Assembly (NCBI GenBank): GCA_001898935.1
Contig: MKVT01000020.1
Span: forward strand, 62,001 to 126,000
Source: Paludibacter sp. 47-17
Lineage (GTDB): Bacteria; Bacteroidota; Bacteroidia; Bacteroidales; Paludibacteraceae
DNA length: 64,000 nt
Direction of reading: 5' to 3'
The stretch's first letter is position 1, and each line of letters starts with the position of its first letter. Of the stretch, positions 7,580-16,758 are shown in pieces. Below the pieces are notes generated by a model. That model was not told the origin of the DNA. It saw only the letters and a list, made by a program, of their open reading frames with translations, and made no database searches. Made by a program: the position numbers and the translations under genes.

Positions 7580-9861
7580 AAGGGCTTAACATACTCAACA
7601 CAGGCGGTTGCCGGCAGGATTCGCTGCTTCGGTATCTGATGCTGGCGCTGATTGCTTGGGCGCTGATTTCCTGTGATGTCACCCGTCATCTGGCCGAAAA
7701 GGAACTCTTGTACGGAGGTGCAAAAGTAGAAGTGGAAGGCGATGAGTTGGAAAAAGCGGAGATAAAAGCGTTAGTGGCATTTTCGGAGGGGTTGATTCGT
7801 CCGCGTCCCAATAGTTCGGTGCTGGGCATTCCGTATAAATTGATGATCGATCAGGCTCTCCAGCCGAAAGGCGATGCTGAAAAGCAGGATTCGGCGGGCA
7901 AGGAAAACTGGTTCGGTAAGTTTAAATCCCGGATTCGCACTAAATACGGAGAGACGCCGGTATTGTATTCGCGGGTCGATCCGTCATTCACCAGCCGCTT
8001 GATTCAAAATGAGCTCGACAACAAAGGTTATTTCCGCGCCCGTGTAGAGTATGATACCTTGCAGAACGGCAAAAAAGTGAAAGTGGTTTATAAGGTAAAA
8101 CCGGGAGAAGTGTACCGCATTGGCGAAGTCGTGTTTCCTTCCGGCCAGAATGGTTTGGCTGCGGCAATACGTATTTCGCAGCCGGCATCGTTGCTTCGAA
8201 GCGATACGCCCTACAGCCTCGATCTCGTGAAAGCGGAGCGGCTGCGGATCGACGAGTTGCTCAAGGAGCAGGGATTTTACTATTTCAGTCCCGACCATTT
8301 GCTGGTGCAGGCCGACAGTACCGTGGGTAATAACAGGGTAAATTTAAAACTGATCGTGAAGCCCGAAACATCAGCCTTAGCCTTTGAGCAATATTATGTT
8401 CGCCATGTAGGGATCGATCCTCCCCAGGATTTTCGCGAAGGAGTGCTGGAGAATATGCTTCAGTTTCAGCGCAATAGTTTGTACAATCGTACCAATCATA
8501 ATCTGGCGCTGCACCGCCTGGTATCGATGGGGAATTTTCAGTTTGTGCGCAACCGCTTTGTGAAGGCCGATACCGCCGGCAATTACCTGGATGCTGTGTA
8601 TACTTTGACTCCTTTCCGTTCCAAGTCGCTCCGGGCCGAAGTTTCGGCCCGTACCAATTCGGCCGATTATTCGGGTACGGCGCTCACGGCCCATTGGAGC
8701 CATCGCAATGCATTCAGGGGGGGAGAGTTGCTGAATATCTCGATATCCGGATCGATGGATTTTCAGCTGGGGCAGGATGCCGATTATAATTTGTACCGGT
8801 CGGGAGCCGAAGCCAGCGTAGTATGGCCGAGGCTGGTGGCGCCTTACCGTGCGGTGCCTACCGGCAGGTATATTCCTAAGACCCGTGCTGCGCTGGGGTA
8901 TGAGTGGCAGCACCGTTCACAGCTGTATACCAAGCATCAGTTCAGCGCTTCGTTTGGCTACCAGTGGAAAACCAATCCCCGTACCGAACACCGGCTGATG
9001 CTTGCCGATGTGATATATGCCAATCCGGCTTATGTGTCGGATCGTTACAAAGCGCTTATGCAGACCGATCCGGGGTTGATTAAAAGCGTGGAGCGGGAGT
9101 TGATGCTCGGTCCGTCGTATGTTTTCGAGTATACCAATACGATGGAGCAGCAGCGAGCATCGCGGTTTTATGTGAAAAGTTCGGTGCAGACTTCGGCTGT
9201 GTTGCTTGGCCTGCTCTCGGGCGTTTCGTCGCAGCAAAGCAAGCCGGAAACGGTGTTGGGCGTTCCGTTCAGTCAGTTTGTACGTCTGGAGCAGGAATAC
9301 CGGCATTATTTCAGGTTGAATCCTTCGGTGGATCTCGCCGGCCGGGTGATAGCCGGAGCGGGTATTCCTTATGGCAACTCGGCGACCATGCCCTATGCCC
9401 GGCAGTTTTTTATAGGAGGATCGAATAGTTTGCGTGCATTTGCAGCCCGGTCGGTAGGTCCGGGTACGTACCGGTCGCCGGTGGCCGGCAGCGGATTCTT
9501 ACCCGACGAATCGGGCGATTTGAAGCTGGAGCTAAATGCTGAGTTGCGTGCAAAGCTGATTGGTTTTCTCCACGGAGCATTGTTTGTGGATGCAGGCAAT
9601 GTGTGGTTGCTCAACAGCAGCACGTTGAAGCCCGGTGGTACAATCTCCGGCCGGTTTTTGAACGAATTGGCGATCGGAACCGGTGCTGGTATACGGCTCG
9701 ACTTTACGATGCTGGTGTTGCGTTTCGATTTAGCGTTACCCCTGCATAAACCCTGGCTGCCGGCCGGCAACCGATGGGTAAGCTCCGAAGCCGGTTTCGG
9801 AACTGCCGCCTGGTGGAAAAACAACCGGATGTGGAATATCGCCATCGGATATCCCTTTTAA
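7576..9861 (+). CDS. tamL: BamA/TamA-superfamily outer membrane lipoprotein (TamL-like)
   Basis: Omp85-family outer-membrane barrel, partner of TamB. The 761-residue protein has POTRA-like sequence in its first half (GEVYRIGEVVFPSG near residue 180) and a C-terminal bacterial surface antigen barrel (about 400-761) with the diagnostic RQFFIGGSNSLRAF motif near residue 610 and an aromatic final residue. The N-terminus has a hydrophobic stretch ending in LISC, with Cys33 placed as in a lipobox, so it is probably lipid-anchored; in Bacteroidetes the TamA counterpart is known as the lipoprotein TamL. The ATG at 7576 forms an ATGA overlap with tamB and is preferred to the in-frame ATG at 7552. Confidence 0.88.
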   Translation: MKGLNILNTGGCRQDSLLRYLMLALIAWALISCDVTRHLAEKELLYGGAKVEVEGDELEKAEIKALVAFSEGLIRPRPNSSVLGIPYKLMIDQALQPKGDAEKQDSAGKENWFGKFKSRIRTKYGETPVLYSRVDPSFTSRLIQNELDNKGYFRARVEYDTLQNGKKVKVVYKVKPGEVYRIGEVVFPSGQNGLAAAIRISQPASLLRSDTPYSLDLVKAERLRIDELLKEQGFYYFSPDHLLVQADSTVGNNRVNLKLIVKPETSALAFEQYYVRHVGIDPPQDFREGVLENMLQFQRNSLYNRTNHNLALHRLVSMGNFQFVRNRFVKADTAGNYLDAVYTLTPFRSKSLRAEVSARTNSADYSGTALTAHWSHRNAFRGGELLNISISGSMDFQLGQDADYNLYRSGAEASVVWPRLVAPYRAVPTGRYIPKTRAALGYEWQHRSQLYTKHQFSASFGYQWKTNPRTEHRLMLADVIYANPAYVSDRYKALMQTDPGLIKSVERELMLGPSYVFEYTNTMEQQRASRFYVKSSVQTSAVLLGLLSGVSSQQSKPETVLGVPFSQFVRLEQEYRHYFRLNPSVDLAGRVIAGAGIPYGNSATMPYARQFFIGGSNSLRAFAARSVGPGTYRSPVAGSGFLPDESGDLKLELNAELRAKLIGFLHGALFVDAGNVWLLNSSTLKPGGTISGRFLNELAIGTGAGIRLDFTMLVLRFDLALPLHKPWLPAGNRWVSSEAGFGTAAWWKNNRMWNIAIGYPF

Positions 9862-9897
9862 TAGCCGGTTTCTTGCTGCCTGACCCGTCGCGGTCGT

Positions 9898-11298
9898 TTA
9901 TTCCGGCTTTTTCCCAAAATTGAATAATTCGGATCCGGTACGTGCCGAGTCCATCATCTTTTGCAGTTTTTTTGCCCGACCGGGGTATTTGCCGGTCAGG
10001 TTGGTCGTCTCGCCCGGGTCGTCTTTCAGATTGTATAATTCGAAGGTAGGATTTCCCGATGCAATCCGTTCGCGTACAGCCTTCCAATCGCCGGCCCTCA
10101 CCGCCTGACGGCCGCCATCTTCATGAAATTCCCAGTATAAGTAAGCGTGTTGCTTTTGTTTTTTGCTGCCTTTTAATGCCGGCAGCATCGAAATGCCGTC
10201 GGTTGCAACCGGCAGCTTTTGCCCTGTCAGGTCGGCCAGGGTCGGCATCATGTCCCAAAATGCACTGATATGATCGGAGGTAGAACCCGAAGGCACCGTA
10301 CCGGGCATCCAAGCCAGGGTAGGTACGCGCATTCCACCTTCGTACAAGGCCCGTTTCACTCCCCGCAGCGGTCCCGAACTTTTGAAGAATTCAGGCTGAT
10401 GGCCCCCTTCGCGATGCGAACCGTTGTCGCTGGTAAAAATGACCAGGGTGTTTTCGGCAATTCCCAGTTTTTTCAATTCGGCCAGCATTTCGCCCACATA
10501 GGCATCGAGTTGTGTTACCATGGCGGCATACGAAGCTTTGGGTTGTTCGGATGCAGCATAGCCTCCTCTGTATTCGAAGGGTTTTTCGTCGAACCGGCCG
10601 GCATAAAGCCGGTAGATAGAATCGTGCGGTAAATTGAGCTCGGCATGAGGTACCGTGAAGGTAAGCATGGCAAAGAAGGGGTTCCGGGCGTTGTTACGGA
10701 TGAAATGCAGCGCTTCCCGTTGTAATAAATGTTGGGAATACACCTGCCGGCCTTTGTTCTCGTTGCCCCGGATGAATTCTTTGGTAGTATTGCGGCGCAG
10801 GAATTCGGGATATGCATCGTGCGCCTGGCGCTGACACACATAGCCGTAAAACTCGTCGAATCCCATGTCGTTGGGTTCCGATCCCGACCCCGGATAGCCC
10901 AGCCCCCATTTTCCGAACAATCCGGTGGTATATCCGGCTTTTTGCATCAGGTGACCGATGGTAAAGCTGCCTTCTTTCAGGGGAGCCTGGCCCTCGGGCG
11001 AGATTTCGTAATTCCCTCGGATGTGGGTATGTCCGGTGTGAAGTCCTGTCATGAGTGCTGCCCGTGAAGGAGCGCTCACCGAAGTACCGGCATAATGCTG
11101 CGTAAATCGCATCCCCTCGCTGGCCATGCGGTCGAGGTGAGGAGTTTGTATGAGCTGCTGGCCATAACAACCCAGGTCGCCGTAACCCAGGTCGTCGGCC
11201 AGTATGTAGATTACATTTACAGGAGTGCCGGTTTCTGCCTGCGCCAGTCCCGCTGCCACGGTCCATCCCGAAATCAAAACTAACTTTGCCGTCTTCAT
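9898..11298 (-). CDS. S1-family sulfatase, serine-type, exported
   Basis: Hydrolyses sulfate esters, probably on carbohydrate. The 466-residue protein has a signal peptide (residues 1-21, ending AQA), the metal-binding YILADDLGYGD segment (Asp35-Asp36) and the sulfatase signature with Ser75 in SAPSR, the residue converted to formylglycine. TGLFGKWGLG near residue 125 and FTSDNGSHREGG near 290 are further family motifs. Because the modified residue is serine, it depends on an anaerobic radical-SAM maturase, and one is encoded at 22933-24192. It is transcribed alone, convergent with tamL. It lacks a lipobox, so a periplasmic location is likely. The sulfated substrate is unknown. Confidence 0.93.
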   Translation of the reverse strand: MKTAKLVLISGWTVAAGLAQAETGTPVNVIYILADDLGYGDLGCYGQQLIQTPHLDRMASEGMRFTQHYAGTSVSAPSRAALMTGLHTGHTHIRGNYEISPEGQAPLKEGSFTIGHLMQKAGYTTGLFGKWGLGYPGSGSEPNDMGFDEFYGYVCQRQAHDAYPEFLRRNTTKEFIRGNENKGRQVYSQHLLQREALHFIRNNARNPFFAMLTFTVPHAELNLPHDSIYRLYAGRFDEKPFEYRGGYAASEQPKASYAAMVTQLDAYVGEMLAELKKLGIAENTLVIFTSDNGSHREGGHQPEFFKSSGPLRGVKRALYEGGMRVPTLAWMPGTVPSGSTSDHISAFWDMMPTLADLTGQKLPVATDGISMLPALKGSKKQKQHAYLYWEFHEDGGRQAVRAGDWKAVRERIASGNPTFELYNLKDDPGETTNLTGKYPGRAKKLQKMMDSARTGSELFNFGKKPE

Positions 11299-11321
11299 GA
11301 TAAAAATATTTATGGAGATGG

Positions 11322-11329
11322 CAAAGTTA
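11322..11329 (-). promoter_or_regulatory. -7 element before the sulfatase gene
   Basis: Reads TAACTTTG on the minus strand, a full TAnnTTTG match 24 bases upstream of the sulfatase start codon. No convincing -33 element; the region overlaps the end of the pirin gene. Confidence 0.5.
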
Positions 11330-11344
11330 ATTAAAATAATTTAT

Positions 11345-12058
11345 TTACCATTGTAAAGGAACTTCCATTAACAAGAGGTAAGCATCGGAACCGGTTTTGA
11401 ACCGTACCTGGTTGGTGTCGGTGATTCCCAAGCCGTCGCGGCGCTGCAGTACATGTCCGGCCACTTCGGCTTCGCCTTCCAGCACAAACACATACAACCC
11501 GTTTCCCGGCTTTTTATAGGTGTAGGTTGTTTCTGTTGCTTGGTCGAACGAACCCAGGTGAAACCAGGCATCCTGGTGGATCCACACGCCCTGTTCGCCG
11601 GCATTGGGCGACACGATCTGGTAAAACGAGTTACGGGTGGCAATGTCGCTGATGGTGATCTGGTCGTAGCGGGGCGTGACATTCTTCAGTTTCGGGAATA
11701 TCCAGATTTGCAGGAATTTAGCCGGCTCCTCTTTCTCGTGATTGTATTCGCTGTGGTACACTCCGGTGCCGGCGCTCATTACCTGTACTTCGCCCGAACG
11801 AATCACGGCTTCGTTACCCATACTGTCGTTGTGGCGTAATGCGCCTGAAAGAGGAATCGACACGATTTCCATATTGTCGTGCGGGTGAGTGCCGAAGCCC
11901 CGTCCGCCGGCCACCGAATCGTCGTTGAGTACACGTAAGGCCCCGAAATGGATACGTTCGGCATCGTAATAACCTGCAAAACTAAAAGTATGGTAAGTGT
12001 CGAGCCATCCGTGGTTGGCATGGCCCCGTGTTTCTGATTTGTGAAGAACTGTTTTCAT
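11345..12058 (-). CDS. Pirin family bicupin protein
   Basis: Cytoplasmic two-cupin protein; bacterial pirins bind a metal, and some have quercetinase or redox-regulatory activity. The 237 residues start with the pirin hallmark RGHANHGWLDTYHTFSF and carry the N-terminal cupin metal site: GTHPHDNMEI (two His, about residues 57-59) and VYHSEYN (His and Glu, about 101-103). The C-terminal cupin ends near residue 235. This is the shorter YhhW-like type. A clean -7 element precedes it and it appears monocistronic. The physiological role cannot be told from sequence. Confidence 0.94.
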   Translation of the reverse strand: MKTVLHKSETRGHANHGWLDTYHTFSFAGYYDAERIHFGALRVLNDDSVAGGRGFGTHPHDNMEIVSIPLSGALRHNDSMGNEAVIRSGEVQVMSAGTGVYHSEYNHEKEEPAKFLQIWIFPKLKNVTPRYDQITISDIATRNSFYQIVSPNAGEQGVWIHQDAWFHLGSFDQATETTYTYKKPGNGLYVFVLEGEAEVAGHVLQRRDGLGITDTNQVRFKTGSDAYLLLMEVPLQW

Positions 12059-12077
12059 ATTGTTTGTTTTTTTGCTA

Positions 12078-12085
12078 CAAAGGTA
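12078..12085 (-). promoter_or_regulatory. -7 element before the pirin gene
   Basis: Reads TACCTTTG on the minus strand, a full match to TAnnTTTG, 20 bases upstream of the pirin start codon. A TTTG lies 25 bases further upstream, wider than the usual 19-21. Confidence 0.5.
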
Positions 12086-12189
12086 AGGTAGTTGCCAGGG
12101 TCGGCAGGTACAAAAAACAGGTGCTTACTTGTAAATTTCCGAGTTTCCGTCATTACTCTGAAAAACAATTATATAAAGAATTTGAAATA

Positions 12190-12221
12190 TTTGCCGGAAT
12201 GACCGGATTTTTTTAATTTTG
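12190..12221 (+). promoter_or_regulatory. Promoter of the CotH-like gene
   Basis: TTTG at 12190-12193, a 20-base spacer and TAATTTTG at 12214-12221 match the Bacteroidetes TTTG-N19-21-TAnnTTTG promoter. The start codon at 12255 follows after a leader of about 25 bases. Confidence 0.75.
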
Positions 12222-12254
12222 TGCGCTCAAAAACGCTTTAAATTTAATATCTGA

Positions 12255-14432
12255 ATGCATAAATTTTTTTATTCATTGGCAGTGCTGATGTTTGTAAGCC
12301 TGCAGCCGGCCAATGCGCAACAAATCAATCATTGGGAAACGGCAATATTCAGCGATGACACCTGGCGCTATTTTCCCGGATTGAGCGAACCTCCGTCCAC
12401 CTGGCGGAACCCGACTTTCAACGACACCCCGTGGGCGCAGGGCAAAGGCGGCTTCGGCTACGAAGATGGCGACGATAACACCATCATTCCGTCCTGTACA
12501 TCGGTGTATTTACGAATAAAGTTTACAGCCGCCGATACTTCCAAAATCATTTTGGGTGTGCTGCATATGGACTACGACGATGCGTTTGTGGCCTATCTGA
12601 ACGATGTGGAAATTGCCCGTGCGGGTATCAACGGACAATATCCGGCATACAACGCCCTGGGAGCCAATCACGATGCCCGCATGCCAACCGGCGGCTTGCC
12701 CGAAAGCTTTACGCTTTCGAAAGCCCTGTTGACAAAAGCGCTGAAACAAGGCACCAATGTGCTGGCCATTCAGGTGCACCAAAGTTCGGCGAACTCATCC
12801 GATATGTCGTCGAATGCCTGGCTTTCGTTCGGGATTAAGAATAAAAACACGTATTTCCGGTCGACCCCGACCTGGTTTTATGCACCCGAAACTGTGTTCT
12901 CGACCAATCTGCCGCTGATCCTTATCGATACCGAAGGTCAGACCATACCCGACGAACCCAAGATCAATGCCCGGATGAAGATTATTTACCGCGAAGGCGA
13001 GCAGAATTCGCTTGCCGATTCGGCCAATGTGTACGACGGATGGATTGGCATCGAGCGCCGGGGCTCTTCGTCGTACAATTACCCGCAACGTCCGTATGCA
13101 TTGGAAACGCGCAACGATACGATGGGCAATCTGAATGTTTCGTTGCTGGGGATGCCGAAAGAAAACGATTGGGTGTTGCTGTCGAATTACAATGATAAAT
13201 CGTTTGTAAGAAATATCCTGGCGCATGAATTATTCCGGCGTATGGGGCATTATGCTCCCCGGATGCGTCTGGCCGAGGTGTATGTAAACGGTTCGTACGA
13301 GGGTATTTATTTGTTCGGGGAGAAAATCAAAGAGAACAAGAACCGGGTCAATATTTCCACCTTGCGTCCCGAGGATAACGAGGGCGATCAGTTGTCGGGC
13401 GGTTATATTTTCAAAACCGATTATACGGGCTACAACGACTATTGGACGAGCAATTATTCGCCGGTGAACCGTCCCGGGGGGCGGGTGAATTTCGTGTACT
13501 ACGAACCGAAGGCCGAGGAACTGACCGAGGCGCAGAAAAACTATATCAAAGCTTATGTCGATACCCTGGAGGGAGCGTTGTATGGTCCTTCGTTCGATAG
13601 TCAGACGGTTGGTTACCGGAATTTTATTGATGTACATTCGTTTGTCGATTATTTTATAATCGGCGAATTATCGCGCAATGTGGATGCATACAAAAAAAGC
13701 CGGTTTTTTCATAAAACCCGCACGAGTAAGAGTAAACTGGTGTATTCGGGGCCTACCTGGGATTACGATTGGGCCTGGAAAAACCTGAACGATTGTTACT
13801 TGCTGCGCAATATGGACGGAGCGGGCTGGGCTTACCGTATCAACGAGTGCAATGTGTCGCCGGTTCCCCCTTCGTGGGAAGTGAAAATGCTGGAGGATAA
13901 GTATTTTTCGAGCACGCTGTACAACCGGTATTTTAAACTGAGGGAAGGCTTGTTGAGCATGCAGTCGATGAATGCCCTGATCGACTCGGTGGCCGCTCTG
14001 TTGAGCGAGGCGCAGGTACGGCATTTTGCCAAATTCAGGTTATTGGGTGCAAGCGGACCGGCGCCTGAAATCGACGCTCCTTCGACCACCTACGCCGGAG
14101 AGATCGCCAAGTTGAAGAACTGGATCTCGACGCGTGTGTCGTGGCTCGACGATAATATGCTGGGGTCGCCTTTTACCGATGCGGAACTGGTCGGGGAGGA
14201 GGTGCAGTTGCTGATGTTCCCCAATCCGGTACAGGAAACCTTATATGTCGAATCGGAGGAGGTTCTTCATTCCCTTACTGTTTATTCGATGACCGGTGCC
14301 GAGCTTATGCGCTTACGTCCGGCGACGGATGTCGTGGCAATTCCTGTAAGTGCATTGCCCGGCGGACATTATGTAGTCCGCATAGTAACCCGTAACGGTA
14401 CGACGCTCAGCCGGAAGTTTGAAAAGCGTTGA
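12255..14432 (+). CDS. CotH-kinase-like secreted protein with T9SS sorting domain
   Basis: CotH-type proteins are atypical protein kinases first known from spore coats; homologues in non-sporulating bacteria are mostly exported and of unknown target. The 725-residue product has a signal peptide (residues 1-21, ending ANA), an N-terminal beta-sandwich-like domain (about 25-195), a CotH domain (about 240-560) and a C-terminal T9SS type A sorting domain (about 655-725, with LLMFPNPVQETLYV and a final KFEKR). In the CotH region, RPYALETRNDT, a LVYSGPTWDYDWAW acidic motif and KSFVRNILAHELFRRMG are visible. It has its own promoter and terminator, so it is a separate unit. Secretion to the surface is inferred from the sorting domain. 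Confidence 0.88.
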   Translation: MHKFFYSLAVLMFVSLQPANAQQINHWETAIFSDDTWRYFPGLSEPPSTWRNPTFNDTPWAQGKGGFGYEDGDDNTIIPSCTSVYLRIKFTAADTSKIILGVLHMDYDDAFVAYLNDVEIARAGINGQYPAYNALGANHDARMPTGGLPESFTLSKALLTKALKQGTNVLAIQVHQSSANSSDMSSNAWLSFGIKNKNTYFRSTPTWFYAPETVFSTNLPLILIDTEGQTIPDEPKINARMKIIYREGEQNSLADSANVYDGWIGIERRGSSSYNYPQRPYALETRNDTMGNLNVSLLGMPKENDWVLLSNYNDKSFVRNILAHELFRRMGHYAPRMRLAEVYVNGSYEGIYLFGEKIKENKNRVNISTLRPEDNEGDQLSGGYIFKTDYTGYNDYWTSNYSPVNRPGGRVNFVYYEPKAEELTEAQKNYIKAYVDTLEGALYGPSFDSQTVGYRNFIDVHSFVDYFIIGELSRNVDAYKKSRFFHKTRTSKSKLVYSGPTWDYDWAWKNLNDCYLLRNMDGAGWAYRINECNVSPVPPSWEVKMLEDKYFSSTLYNRYFKLREGLLSMQSMNALIDSVAALLSEAQVRHFAKFRLLGASGPAPEIDAPSTTYAGEIAKLKNWISTRVSWLDDNMLGSPFTDAELVGEEVQLLMFPNPVQETLYVESEEVLHSLTVYSMTGAELMRLRPATDVVAIPVSALPGGHYVVRIVTRNGTTLSRKFEKR

Positions 14433-14449
14433 TGGCCGGCTTAAACATA

Positions 14450-14500
14450 CGCCCCCGGCCTGCTGTCCTGGAAAACAGGAGCAGGCCGGGGGCGGTTTTT
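14450..14500 (+). terminator. Strong rho-independent terminator after the CotH-like gene
   Basis: GC-rich 15-bp perfect stem (arms 14450-14464 and 14480-14494) with a short inner CCTG/CAGG pairing, followed by GTTTTT on the plus strand. It lies 17 bases after the CotH-like stop. Its T run overlaps the stop codon of the convergent hydC, so the same hairpin may also halt minus-strand transcripts, though without a T tract on that side. Confidence 0.88.
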
Positions 14501-14990
14501 AGTGAAGTTCTTCGGCTTTTTCCATGTATTCGTCGATTATTTTCTTCACCTGGAGCGGCGTCACATTTCCGAATACTTTATTTCCGATGGACACTACGGG
14601 TGCCAGCGAACAAGCTCCCACACAACGAAGCGTAGTCAGTGTAAATACGCCATCGGGTGTTGTGCCACCCACTTTGATATTCAGCCGGCGCTTAAATTCG
14701 TCGAGTATCAGCTCATTCCCTTTCACGTAACAGGCTGTGCCCATACAAATGGAAATGTCGAATTTGCCTTTGGGCACCATGGTGAAAAACGAATAAAAAG
14801 TAACCACTCCATACACCCGTGCATCGGGGATGTTAAGCTCGCCGGCAATCAGGTGCTGCACTTCTACAGGAAGGTATCCCAGCGCGTCCTGCGCTTCGTG
14901 CAACACATTGATCAGTTCGTGTTCGTCGTTGTGGTATTTTTTGCATACCTCAATCAGAAAATGCCGTGTGTTTTCCGAAAGTGCTGTCAT
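14499..14990 (-). CDS. hydC: [FeFe]-hydrogenase subunit HydC (NuoE-like)
   Basis: Small thioredoxin-fold [2Fe-2S] subunit of a trimeric electron-bifurcating hydrogenase. The 163-residue protein has a helical N-terminus and the NuoE-type fold with cluster cysteines in ICMGTACYVKG (about residues 80-86) and LRCVGACSLAP (about 121-125). The ATG at 14990 is chosen over an in-frame TTG at 15008 inside hydA; hydC then begins one base after the hydA stop. It is the last gene of hydB-hydA-hydC on the minus strand. A respiratory complex I NuoE is unlikely because the neighbour is a complete [FeFe] hydrogenase. Confidence 0.93.
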   Translation of the reverse strand: MTALSENTRHFLIEVCKKYHNDEHELINVLHEAQDALGYLPVEVQHLIAGELNIPDARVYGVVTFYSFFTMVPKGKFDISICMGTACYVKGNELILDEFKRRLNIKVGGTTPDGVFTLTTLRCVGACSLAPVVSIGNKVFGNVTPLQVKKIIDEYMEKAEELH

Positions 14991-14991
14991 A

Positions 14992-16746
14992 TCAGTATTT
15001 TTTATCAAAATAATGGGTGTGTAAGAGTAAATGTGCCAGATTGCTCATCGGCGAACCGAGGAAATTGTTGTAAAGAGCCTGGATGTAGGGATTCTCGTGC
15101 GATTTACGCACGGTCTTCGAACTGTCTTCCGAATAAATAGCCTGTTGCCGTTTTTTCAGGATTTCAACGTGTCCGTGATGATAGGGCTGTCCACCTCCGC
15201 CAATACAACCGCCGGGACACGACATGATTTCGATGGCATGGAACTGACTTTTTCCGCTGCGGATATCTTCCAGTAATCGGCGGGCATTGCCGAGCCCATG
15301 GGCGATTCCGATCTTCAGGGCTAATCCGTCGAAATCGATGGTGGCTTCGCGCAATCCGTCCATGCCTCTCAGTTCTTCAAAGTCCAGTTTGGGAAGTTCT
15401 TTGCCGGTATGCACTTCGTAGGCCGTACGCACGGCTGCTTCGATAACTCCCCCGGTGGTGCCGAACAACACGCCGGCTCCGGTCGATTCGCCCAAAGGCT
15501 GGTCGAACTCTTCGTTGGGGAGCGAATTAAGATCGATGTTGCAAAGTTTGATGAGGCGGGCCAGTTCGCGGGTCGAAAGCACCACATCTACATCCGGATT
15601 ACCGTTTTGCTGGAATTCGGGACGGGCGCGCTCGTATTTTTTAGCCAGGCAAGGCATGATGGAAACCACTACCAGGTTTTTACGGTCGATCTTCAACAGG
15701 TCGGCAAAGTAGGTTTTGGCAATGGCGCCGAACATTTGTTGCGGCGAGCGGGCCGTGGAAGGAATATCGAGCATGTCGGGGAACTGATGTTCGAAGAAAT
15801 TGACCCAGGCAGGGCAGCAGGAAGTGAGAATCGGAAGTTTTACACTTTTATCGCCGGCTAAATACCCTTTCAGGCGGCGCAGGAGTTCGGTGCCTTCTTC
15901 CATGATGGTGAGGTCGGCTGCGAAATCGGTATCGAAAACATAATGAAACCCCAGCCTTTTAAGCGCAGCCACCATTTTACCCGTAACCAGGGTGCCCGGC
16001 TCGTTGCCAAATTCCTCTCCAAGCGCAGCGCGCACAGCCGGCGCCGTTTGCACGATCACCGTTTTCGAAGGGTCGTTGAGCGCACGCACCACCTTCGCCG
16101 ATTCGTCGATCTCCGTGAGAGCCCCGGTAGGACACACAGCTACACACTGTCCGCAAAACGTGCAGACCGAATCGATCAGGTCCTTGCCAAAAGCCGGTGC
16201 GACCACCGAATGAAATCCACGGTTCACAGCTCCCAGGCATCCTACCGTTTGCACATCGTTGCACATCATCTCGCACCTGCGGCACAAAATGCATTTATTG
16301 GGATCGCGCGAGATAGCCGGCGAGTTGCCCCTCCGCACCTGGGTTTTTTCACCTTCGTAATGTAACTCCCGGATGCCCAATCGGTCGGCAGTGACCTGCA
16401 ACTCGCAGTCGCCCGCCTTCGCACAAGTCAGGCATTCGGCCGGATGATTCGACAAAATCAGCTCCATCACCGTGCGCCGGGCATTAATTACCCGCATCGA
16501 ATGAGTCTGAATTTCCATCCCCTCTTCCACCTCGGTGCAGCAGGAAGGAACCAGGTTTTTGCGCCCTTTCACTTCCACCACACAAATGCGGCATCCCCCG
16601 GGCTTGTTTTCAATATCAATATCGTGCAATTTCATATAGCACAACGACGGAATGTGAATGCCCACACTCTGAGCCGCTTCCAGTACAGTCAGCCCCTTTT
16701 TTACCTTGTGCGTCGCGTGGTCGATGGTGATTGTCAGGTCTTTCAT
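14992..16746 (-). CDS. hydA: [FeFe] hydrogenase catalytic subunit HydA, bifurcating type
   Basis: Catalytic subunit making H2 from reduced ferredoxin and NADH (or the reverse) in the cytoplasm. All three H-cluster motifs are intact: TSCCPAW at 308-314, MPCLAKKYE at 364-372 and EIMSCPGGCIGGGGQP at 506-521. Before them are an N-terminal [2Fe-2S] domain (Cys36, Cys52, Cys55 and Cys69 or 70), a His-Cys3 [4Fe-4S] site (His101, Cys105, Cys108, Cys114) and two [4Fe-4S] sites (Cys152/155/158/162 and Cys195/198/201/205). A small-subunit-like tail occupies about 530-584. The 584-residue length fits the trimeric HydABC type. The HydEFG maturases are not in the window. Confidence 0.97.
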   Translation of the reverse strand: MKDLTITIDHATHKVKKGLTVLEAAQSVGIHIPSLCYMKLHDIDIENKPGGCRICVVEVKGRKNLVPSCCTEVEEGMEIQTHSMRVINARRTVMELILSNHPAECLTCAKAGDCELQVTADRLGIRELHYEGEKTQVRRGNSPAISRDPNKCILCRRCEMMCNDVQTVGCLGAVNRGFHSVVAPAFGKDLIDSVCTFCGQCVAVCPTGALTEIDESAKVVRALNDPSKTVIVQTAPAVRAALGEEFGNEPGTLVTGKMVAALKRLGFHYVFDTDFAADLTIMEEGTELLRRLKGYLAGDKSVKLPILTSCCPAWVNFFEHQFPDMLDIPSTARSPQQMFGAIAKTYFADLLKIDRKNLVVVSIMPCLAKKYERARPEFQQNGNPDVDVVLSTRELARLIKLCNIDLNSLPNEEFDQPLGESTGAGVLFGTTGGVIEAAVRTAYEVHTGKELPKLDFEELRGMDGLREATIDFDGLALKIGIAHGLGNARRLLEDIRSGKSQFHAIEIMSCPGGCIGGGGQPYHHGHVEILKKRQQAIYSEDSSKTVRKSHENPYIQALYNNFLGSPMSNLAHLLLHTHYFDKKY

Positions 16747-16758
16747 CGTCGTGTTGTT

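Noticed and set aside
12028-12216. 62-codon plus-strand ORF between pirin and the CotH-like gene
   Set aside because: It overlaps the pirin start and promoter region, ends inside the CotH promoter and has no conserved-looking sequence.
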